A stretch of 64,000 bases of DNA from Molanna angustata (taxonomy: Eukaryota; Arthropoda; Insecta; Trichoptera; Molannidae), in the NCBI GenBank assembly GCA_963576475.1, contig OY754990.1:5423756-5487755 (forward strand), in the 5' to 3' direction. Below, one piece after another: positions 56,351 through 64,000 of this stretch; the stretch's first letter is position 1, and each line of letters opens with the position of its first letter. Under the pieces are notes generated by a model. The model saw nothing but the letters and a program-made list of their open reading frames with translations. It ran no database searches and was not told where the DNA came from. The position numbers and the translations under genes are program-made.

Positions 56351-57130
56351 TAAATTGTCATTTCTTCTTAATCATTTCAGCTGTCAATAAATTCTAAATA
56401 ACCTCCCATCAGTTTTAAAATTTGGTCTAAAGAATATTTTGTTGCAGTTGAAGTATCGAGATTTTCAAAATGAAAAAAAAATCTACAAAACAGTGGAGTT
56501 TTGTAATGACCACAATTCCCTGGTTTTTATTTTACCATAGAGTAGACATCGTTAGCACTGCAAATTTTCAATGTTTTTATTTTTCTCCATAAAGAAATAT
56601 TTAACTTCTTAAGTTTGTCGTTTTAACTTGTAGAAAAAGAAATAAAGTGTATCAATATTTTCTTCCAACGTAAGGATTCCTTCTGAGAACTTGAATAAAT
56701 TAAAATTCTTATACTTTCCTTTCAAAGCTTTTGAGATATTTTTCTTTTACGACAGTGGATGCATTAATATGCCGTAACATCAAGGTTTAAATGTTAAGTT
56801 GTTACTTTTCAAAACAATTTATTAGGTATAAAGATGCAAAAAAATAAGAACACCATTCAGGTTCCGGGCTTCAAGCTTTCCCGCAAAGTCTGGGTCCAGC
56901 AAAATTGAATCCGCACAGAACAAAGGCGCTGCAATTACCTCATGTAGAAACAGGGCAATAGGGATTCTCCGGATTGTGAATGCGGAACTAATTACCATAC
57001 TGTCGTAACACTTGGTAAAGGAGTATCTGACGAGGGTGTGGATGGATATCCATGATGCGACCCAGGAGGCTGTGCAGTGGCTGGCTGGATAGGAAGCGAG
57101 GTTTTAAATTAGTCAGGTTGTTATCACCAG
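56351..57130. other. Unassigned sequence
   Basis: 56880-57130 is less A+T-rich and probably part of the LINE M UTR or an older insertion, but I could not follow a frame. Confidence 0.4.
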
Positions 57131-57135
57131 TGATT

Positions 57136-57385
57136 TCACAGCCCAGGATGGACCTTGGCCTTCTCATGTAACCGTCTCCATTGCACCCTGCCCGTGGCCT
57201 TTACTTTCGAATTCAGCATACTGGCTATCTGAAGGTCCCTCTCGACTCCATCCGTCCATCGTAGACTATGTCTTACCGCAGTTCTCTTTCCCTCCGGACA
57301 TCTCGGGAGGATTCTTTTCAGCGTCTGATCATCGACCATATGATGCGCCTATCCTACCCAGCGGAGCCTCTGTATTTTTAAAAAT
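57136..57385 (-). pseudogene. LINE M C-terminal fragment
   Basis: The minus frame reads MVDDQTLKRILPRCPEGKRT, LRWTDGVERDLQIASML and RVQWRRLHEKAKVHPGL, then a stop. LRWxDGVExDL and WRRxxxxAKxHPGL are typical ends of insect RTE-like proteins. The RT is missing. Confidence 0.75.
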
Positions 57386-57406
57386 TCGTATTATCCGATA
57401 TTCTGT

Positions 57407-57605
57407 CGGCCTTCATATCTGACTGCTGATCTAAAGGTCCCGGGTTCGAATCCCGGGGGAGACACAGTTTTTAATCGTGTTTTCAGTCTGAATCTGTGAG
57501 ACGATTAATATCGTAAGTCTCCAGAATGTGGCAACTGCTGTTGGGTGCGTATTAAATTAATATTTGGCATAGCAGATACCTGTAAGTTGTGCGAGAAATA
57601 TTGTA
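57407..57605 (+). mobile_element. SINE-1 copy lacking the A box
   Basis: CGGCCTTC is joined directly to ATATCTGACTGCTGATC, skipping the A box. The B box is GGGTTCGAATCCCGG. The body and 3' end (CCTGTAAGTTGTGCGAGAAA) are complete. Confidence 0.75.
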
Positions 57606-57689
57606 AAAAAAAATCGTGCTGTTACTGATATAGCGTTATTCTGAAGTATTCTGAGTAGACCAGCAGCGTAAGGTGTATTCGAGAATGGT

Positions 57690-58035
57690 ATACTACGTGG
57701 GGCGATCTAACAAGACTCTAGAAAAAAGTGATTGTAAGGTATAGAGCTTTAAGACTGACTGATAGAAAGGAAAATGCAATCATAAATACTTAGGAAAATC
57801 AGAAAAATGTTAAAAATAACATAGAAAAAGACGGACTTTATAATGAAACTATTCTCCAATGGATGATAATAGATTTAGTTACTGACTGTGTGAAGGCAAA
57901 GAAGCTGCAATACTTTGGTCACGTTATAAGATAAAAGATATTCAAACTTTTGCAACTTATAATCCAGGGAAGAATACATGGAAGGAGAGGACCAAGGCAT
58001 TGAAGAGTTTCGTGGCTATTTTAGTATTGATGGTT
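57690..58035 (+). pseudogene. LINE L remnant, heavily decayed
   Basis: Fragments readable in changing frames are IRKMLKIT, then KAKKLQYFGHVIR and LLQLIIQGRIHGRRGPRH, which parallel RRMQRIS, LYFCHILRG and ILQLVMKGKIEGRR of the minus-strand copy at 54600-55245. Several stops interrupt it. Confidence 0.6.
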
Positions 58036-58243
58036 TGGTTATAATGCGGTATATTACAACAGACACATACATTTTTTTTTGCACAGTAATGCTTGTCCTG
58101 TTAGCACATTCTGATTAAATATGGCTCACTGTCCTAGCTCCGTTATCCCAAGCAATGGTTCAGGCTAAGCACTGAATCTTTGTTTAGGCAACAGTAGACA
58201 AAGCCCCGATGATCACCACCTTCTATGGAAGTATTTTTTCCTT

Positions 58244-58747
58244 TTGTGCTTCGACGTTGGCGATTGCTATGGTGCGGTGACTTCCTTGTTCTCTTCTGGT
58301 CTCTTCAACGTTGGTGATTATTGTGGTTCGGTGACTTCCTTGTTCTCTGGTGCTCTTTTCAACGTTGGTGATTATTGTGGTTCGGTGACTTCTTTGTTCT
58401 CTGTTGGTGATTATTGTGGTTCGGTGACTTCCTTGTTCCCTGCTGATCTCTTCAACGTTAGTGATTATTGTGGAGCGGTGACTTCCTTATTCTCTGCTGG
58501 TCTCTTCGACGTTGGTGATTATTGTGGAGCGGTGACTTCCTTTTTCTCTGCTGGTCTCTTCGACGTTGGTGATTACTGTGGTATGGTGACTTCTCTGTTT
58601 TCTGATGCCCAGATAGGTTGGTTGAACCTAGCTACCGATTGGCAAATAGGCGTCCAAAATATATATTTTTCTAAAAACCTAGTGAATGGGGGACAATTTA
58701 TAGCGCTATTCATTTCATATAATTTGTTTTTGAATTTCTCCCCATAG
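58244..58747 (+). other. Open frame made of an 18-residue (54-bp) tandem repeat
   Basis: The 167-codon frame consists of about seven units of the type FNVGDYCGSVTSLFSGAL, one shortened, followed by a 45-residue tail (DAQIGWLNLATDWQIGVQN). Because 54 bp is a multiple of three, any stop-free unit stays open, so this may be a non-coding minisatellite. Unit changes include both silent and replacement sites (GSV/GAV, SAGL/SGAL). There is no signal peptide or known domain. I do not assign a function. Confidence 0.4.
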
Positions 58748-59251
58748 AGTTGTTACGCCTTGTAACGAAATGAACATTTGAGTAAGGTTTTAGACCCAAA
58801 ACCAGATAAACGACTATTTGCTCTACAGACAAACGTATAAGCGTTAAATACTCTTGTGTAAATACTAATTTTGCTTATATATATGAATTTATTCGACTTA
58901 GGTTAGGGATGTCATATGCCCTACATTATTTTGTATATACGAGTTTGTCGCCTTATTCGACCGTCGAGTACCGAATTGCTACATGTCTTCTTTTCTCATT
59001 CTGTGCAAAATTTGAAACTACCCCAAGTTGTTTAAATTAATTGAAAGCATACACACAGCCAAGTCATTAAATAAAATAATATGTACGTGCAGTTACACAA
59101 CAAATAGGCTAAAAATGTTGAAATGTATTACCAGTATAATATGAACAATGTGAAAAGGGCATTCATTTTTTCAGCCTAATCCCATCCATTCCTGGACGAA
59201 GGCCTCGAAGGACGAATACACAGACGTTGAATAGATAGTAATCATTCGAGT
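58748..59251. other. Unassigned sequence
   Basis: No gene seen. A short palindrome, AGGGATGTCATATGCCCT, lies near 58905. Confidence 0.45.
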
Positions 59252-59411
59252 TCTTCCACATTAAGAATATGAGGTCTGAAAATCTAGAGGAAGTTTGTGA
59301 ATATGCTGATGTAAACAAAGCGCGTGATAGTCATTCTTTCACATTAAGATAACGAGGATTGAACTACTAGAGGAAATTCGCGAATATGCTGATCTAAACA
59401 AAATTCGTGGT
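59252..59411. repeat. Two-copy direct repeat of about 80 bp
   Basis: CACATTAAGAATATGAGG and AATATGCTGATGTAAACAAA recur as CACATTAAGATAACGAGG and AATATGCTGATCTAAACAAA about 80 bp later, with moderate divergence. Confidence 0.75.
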
Positions 59412-59949
59412 ATGGCTTTCATTAACAATCCGTACGCATTGTTAGTTGTAGTTAAAATGCTGCGTTTTGACGTTGATACCCTTTAGCATGGCAAGTGTTA
59501 AAATGTCCCGCATTGATTTTTTTGTAAGTTTTGACAACCCTAACCATAGTTAGTGTAAGGCCCAAAAACTAAAAAAACGCTCATTGAGCGAAAACGTTCA
59601 TAAAGCGAGAAAAAACGACTATAAGGCATTGAGGTACATATCTCAAGTATATTCACAATGCCAAGTCATTTAAAATGAAAATTAGTTAAATCGTAACTAC
59701 CCTAATTTTGACAAACCTAACATAATCTTACTTTCATTACTCTTTGTAGCCGCGTGACGGTAACTAATGATGTTTCTTCTTTGTACATATATATAAAACA
59801 TTTACAAAAAGATACGATTGCTAAACTGTCCTTTCTCCTCCACCACCCGTTCTGCTTATGGAGATTAAAAAGGGCTCCTTGTAAAACTCTGAAAGAATAC
59901 AAGAAGATTCCGAAAACTCAAAGACTTGAGATTAACGAACTGATGGAGT
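59412..59949. other. Unassigned sequence
   Basis: A 65-codon frame at 59754-59951 (KAPCK-like region LKRAPCKTLKEYKKIPKTQR) has no known motif and ends at the hairpin that follows. It is probably chance. Confidence 0.35.
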
Positions 59950-59987
59950 AGTCGGGCTCAACTGCTCTAGGGCAGTTGAGCCCGACT
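59950..59987. repeat. Perfect 16-bp inverted repeat, 6-nt loop
   Basis: AGTCGGGCTCAACTGC at 59950-59965 is complemented exactly at 59972-59987. It is G+C-richer than its surroundings. Confidence 0.85.
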
Positions 59988-60114
59988 TCTTTGAGCAGTC
60001 GTCCCAACCGCTCGAAAAGCATCTCGTATTTTAGTATCAAACAACTCCTAAGTTTCCTCGCGATTGACCTTATTTTTTGACAGTTTTCTGTCGAGTCACG
60101 TGTTATCGAGCACT

Positions 60115-60285
60115 GCTGGGTTGGGAGACCCTCGCCATGACTGACGGGCCTCCACGTTTGTGGTTGGACTCTTAGTGGTAATGAAATATACTTGATGGTA
60201 GTTCTTGTTTTTTCCGACGAGCATCCGCTCCGGGGATGAAAAGAGCTACAAGTTCTAAAACGTTCCATAGGGAAACGTTCCAGCG
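60115..60285 (-). mobile_element. Family D retroposon-like segment, copy 4
   Basis: On the minus strand it reads GGAACGTTTTAGAAC, TTCATCCCCGGAGCGGATGC and AAGAGTCCAACCACAAACG, close to 32268-32400. Ends and duplications are unclear. Confidence 0.55.
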
Positions 60286-60689
60286 AATTCTGTTCGCAAA
60301 TGTTAGTTTACGCTAAAGTACATACGCTAAGTATTTAGATAGATATGAATCTGCAATGCAATTCTCATACAAAAACTTCCAAGCATCCTTAAGCCACGTG
60401 ATCTCCTAACTTTAGTGAGCGACTGTGCAATGAAAACGTGGATAGTATTTACAATTTAGTATTTAGGTCGGACTCTGCATTCGGGCCTTAATCATAACTT
60501 TCTACCAACTTGGAAACGCATAACTTCCAGACAAAGACACTACATAATATCTTTCACCCAAACTTCCTTCATTACAATAGCTTCATTCTTTAGCCACATA
60601 CAATAGCTTCATTCTTTAGCTACATATTTGCTGATGAATAAGGTAAAACAAAGATCGTCTCCTTCTTTGGTTTAAATCTTGGGCTTTGG
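60286..60689. other. Unassigned sequence
   Basis: It includes a 23-bp direct duplication containing ACAATAGCTTCATTCTTTAG near 60580-60625. No gene seen. Confidence 0.4.
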
Positions 60690-60900
60690 TTGTCAGCAAT
60701 GTCCTCGCAATCCTGTTCCAGATACTTCCTCTGCCAGAACATCCCTCAACCATTCCTCCCAAAATGAAGTTTAGAAGATCTTCGTGTTGCAATACATGGC
60801 CTATCCAATTTGCACGAATTTTCGATTGGTGTTAAACGAGTACCTGCTTTCTTCAATTCTTCTGAGAATCTCATCATTATTATTTTTCTGTGTGTATTTT
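60690..60900 (-). pseudogene. LINE C-terminal fragment
   Basis: The minus strand reads RANWIGHVLQHEDLLNFILG then GMVEGCSGRGS, matching the WIGHxLRHDxLLxxIxEGxVEGKRGRG segment after the RT in RTE/BovB-like LINEs. Stops lie on both sides. Confidence 0.6.
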
Positions 60901-61401
60901 CATTTTTATTTTTCTGTGTGATCATTAAATTTTTATCTTAGCACAGTAGAATAACTGGTTGTATACGTTCAGGACATCAAAGACACAAAATATTTTGGTA
61001 ACATCAATTTTATTTTTTTGGTCATCGTCCTTTATGAAGTCCTACATAATCCTCATTTTATATACCTATAGATTTACGAAGAATCATCCTTTGACAAGAA
61101 ATAAATTTAATCTATTGTTTTATTTTTTTGTAAATAAGAGTGATTAATCTGAAAACTGGAATATTATTCCGTCTTCATTTTTTTCAATGTCTTCAGTTCA
61201 TATTTTTATCAGTTATAAAAAGTCATCTGTACGCCCGAGGAAATATCTTAGGCGTATAAATCCAGACCGCTGTAAGTCTCATAATTTGTTTTAAATATAT
61301 TTAATAAACTTGTTTTTAACAATATTTTCCAAATCGTCATATTAATCAGCACAAATCAGTTAGACGATATGAAGAACAAAAAGAGGAGAGTTTGAATATG
61401 A

Positions 61402-61704
61402 CCATACCATACCATACCATCACGCCATTTCCCTATTTGGGGTAGGCAGAGAGAACCGAACGCCAGACTCCTCTCTCTTGACATACATTCCTCGCTTCAT
61501 TCACGTCCATACATAGTCTCATACACGCTCTTCTATTATTCTTACTTCTAACATCACCATCTTTCAAAATCCCATTTATGTGATCGTGCCAACTTTTTCT
61601 TGGCCGACCTCTACTTTTCGTTCCTCTTTTATCAGCCTTGGATACTTTTTTTGTCAGACGGTCATCACTCATTCTTTCTATGTGGCCGAACCACCTTAGG
61701 GCAT
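61402..61704 (-). mobile_element. RTE-like LINE 3' end, copy 5
   Basis: The minus frame starts MSDDRLTKKVSKADKRGTKS and ends CQERGVWRSVLSAYPK, nearly the same as 12033-12411. AGTTTGAATATGA at 61389-61401 and 61705-61717 is a 13-bp target duplication. The 3' tail is (TATGG)n. This is a recent insertion of only about 300 bp. Confidence 0.85.
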
Positions 61705-61717
61705 AGTTTGAATATGA

Positions 61718-62922
61718 GAGAAGAAATATTTTGATTCTTCGTAGTCAAGTGTCTAACCAAGAAAATATTTAATCATTTACAGAATGTTCTATCAGTTGTT
61801 CTTCCCACGTGAAGAACATAAGAAGAGTACGGAGAACTCTAAAACCTTGCAGACACTGCACTTAAAGTGCCAAAGAGAGCCAATTATGTATAAAGTAACA
61901 GCTGGTTCACCGTTCAAAGTGAAGAAAAGCGTGAACCGTATTTTTTGACAAAATGTTATTGTTCTATAAGTAGCCAAGTTACGGGTCCAAAAAATGCACG
62001 CCAAATTGCCTTTTAATGTATGAAACACTATATGTAATATACATAATTATGTTGATATATTCAAATTAATTATATTGACATATTCTCAAACTCCAAATTA
62101 ACTTTCAAAAAACACATAATATCCCAGTTCGTAACCTCTTAATTCTTTCGTTTAAATTTAATTTAATATATAACTTCTCTGTTCATTTTCTCATGTTTAA
62201 TTATTGTTAATTTTCATGTTTCATTTGTTTAAGGTGACGGGATAGGCTCCAAGGTACTTTTTGGATGCTCATTACGCCGTACTCTTGAAAGTTACGCCTT
62301 CAATAAAAATATATATTAGTCTCTCATTTTTTGTCTATACATTGGCCCGATATACTTTATTTCATCTTGTGTACTTTTTCGTAATATTTTTTTTAATAAT
62401 ACCTGTTTTCTCAGATTTTTTATCCATATCTCAAAACTTATAAGGCTTAGAAACATGAATGTTTTTTTAAATGATAGGTATTTTACAAATCTAAACATTG
62501 GCTTGGTACGTTTTCACACAATGTTCTCATCTTTTTGTAAAATAAAATAAACCATAGTATTTTATGTAAAGCTCGATTCAAATATACTAACATGGTCGCA
62601 CACGATTGTAATCTTTAAGGACATTCATTCTCATACAATAGTTAACAAAGTTTGCATTTGACCTACCTACATTGCCTTACCCTGCCCCTTAATCTTTAAA
62701 TCTACAACTCTAAACTTACTATGTAACATCCACCCGCAACATAATAATTATATACATGTAAAATAGACACTGCACCTTCCGTACACTGCATAGTGTAGTG
62801 TAGGTAGGAAACTCATATACCTAAATACAATACTTATTATTTGTACTTCCCATATATAAGCTATTATGCGCAGAAATATTTGGGAATATTTGGGCATTCA
62901 TGCCTGTGTCTGTGTTTAATTA
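61718..62922. other. A+T-rich region without a recognisable gene
   Basis: Short frames (61792-62028, 62261-62443) have no known motif. I see no SINE or LINE ends before the (AAAAT)n tract. Confidence 0.45.
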
Positions 62923-63643
62923 AATAAAATAAAATAAAATAAAATAAAATAAAATAAAATAAAATAAAATAAAATAAAATAAAATAAAATAAAATAAAAT
63001 AAAATAAAATAAAATAAAATAAAATAAAATAAAATAAAATAAAATAAAATAAAATAAAATAAAATAAAATAAAATAAAATAAAATAAAATAAAATAAAAT
63101 AAAATAAAATAAAATAAAATAAAATAAAATAAAATAAAATAAAATAAAATAAAATAAAATAAAATAAAAATATAATAAAATAAAATAAAATAAAATAAAA
63201 TAAAATAAAATAAAATAAAATAAAATAAAATAAAATAAAATAAAATAAAATAAAATAAAATAAAATAAAATAAAATAAAATAAAATAAAATAAAATAAAA
63301 TAAAATAAAATAAAATAAAATAAAATAAAATAAAATAAAATAAAATAAAATAAAATAAAATAAAATAAAATAAAATAAAATAAAATAAAATAAAATAAAA
63401 TAAAATAAAATAAAATAAAATAAAATAAAATAAAATAAAATAAAATAAAATAAAATAAAATAAAATAAAATAAAATAAAATAAAATAAAATAAAATAAAA
63501 TAAAATAAAATAAAATAAAATAAAATAAAATAAAATAAAATAAAATAAAATAAAATAAAATAAAATAAAATAAAATAAAATAAAATAAAATAAAATAAAA
63601 TAAAATAAAATAAAATAAAATAAAATAAAATAAAATAAATAAA
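62923..63643. repeat. (AAAAT)n tract, about 720 bp
   Basis: Pentanucleotide AAAAT/TAAAA repeats with one irregularity near 63166-63178. It is open in several frames by composition only. It may be the expanded tail of a retroelement; the (AAAAT)n ends of the satellite inserts have the same motif. Confidence 0.95.
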
Positions 63644-64000
63644 TACCACATTATTCGTGAAGAAAAGTTAAAATTTAGAGTTTTTTTTAATAGCAAGAAT
63701 AGTAATTAAAATATTATAATAATAAAAAACTCAGCCGGTAGATTTTCATATTTTCTTCCGATTGAAGTAAAAATCTACTTCATAGGCTTTGTAGTTTTTT
63801 AGTTACTTAAAAAAAACTAAAAAAGGGTTTTACTAAAACCAATTTTACAAGAAAAAACAAATTCAAATTTCATAATAACTTTTGCAATAGTATAAATATG
63901 TAAATATAAACTATTCTTTATTTCAACGACGTATTATCTTTTGAGGGTACTGGGGAAATTATTTTCAAAATATACTATATAGCCTCTTAAGGCGTGAATG
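63644..64000. other. Unassigned A+T-rich sequence at the window end
   Basis: No gene or repeat boundary is recognised. Confidence 0.45.

Noticed and set aside
59918..60268. 116-codon minus-strand frame as a gene
   Set aside because: About half is family D repeat sequence and the rest includes the 16-bp hairpin, so it is likely a chance frame.
62864..63696. Two open frames of about 260 codons
   Set aside because: They are translations of (AAAAT)n.

Overview
This window looks like insect nuclear DNA, most likely Lepidoptera or a close relative. The evidence is very high A+T, many 5'-truncated non-LTR retrotransposons of types common in moths and butterflies, several tRNA-derived SINEs, Helitron-like elements and TTAA-flanked foldback elements. 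This taxonomic call is inference. I found no host protein-coding gene, rRNA or functional tRNA that I can defend. Nearly every open frame I could interpret is a retrotransposon fragment, a transposase remnant or a repeat translated by chance.

Layout. 1-9.1 kb: foldback and TTAA elements (1507-1731, 3112-3783), SINEs, LINE 3' ends, and a Helitron-like copy (6567-8111) that holds a nested element that itself holds a nested MITE. 9.1-12 kb: A+T-rich DNA without a recognisable gene. 12-15 kb: an RTE-type LINE end, then a second copy of the 3112-3783 foldback element, split by three later insertions. 15.8-25.7 kb: a satellite array of about 67 copies of a 137-bp monomer, interrupted twice by nearly the same 345-349 bp insert. 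25.7-41 kb: three further Helitron-like copies, a hAT-like element, a PIF/Harbinger remnant, and LINE copies including an RTE fragment with an uninterrupted reverse transcriptase frame (37583-38849). 41-45 kb: SINE and LINE fragments. 45.4-47 kb: three long (TA)n tracts around a 150-bp-arm palindrome and a hammerhead-like motif of the kind found in Penelope-like elements. 47-58 kb: two more Helitron-like copies, LINE and SINE pieces, and a G+C-rich patch (53.7-54.3 kb). 58-64 kb: a 54-bp minisatellite that is open in one frame, LINE fragments and a 0.7 kb (AAAAT)n tract.

The main biological signals are relationships between repeats. A SINE family shares its 3' end with a LINE family. A LINE 3' end keeps a stem-loop through compensating changes. 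Two dispersed families each carry a captured RTE 3' tail. The 137-bp satellite is related to a hairpin-bearing dispersed element. Insertion order can be read directly in several nested sites from target-site duplications. I see no evidence of a new enzymatic or defence system here.
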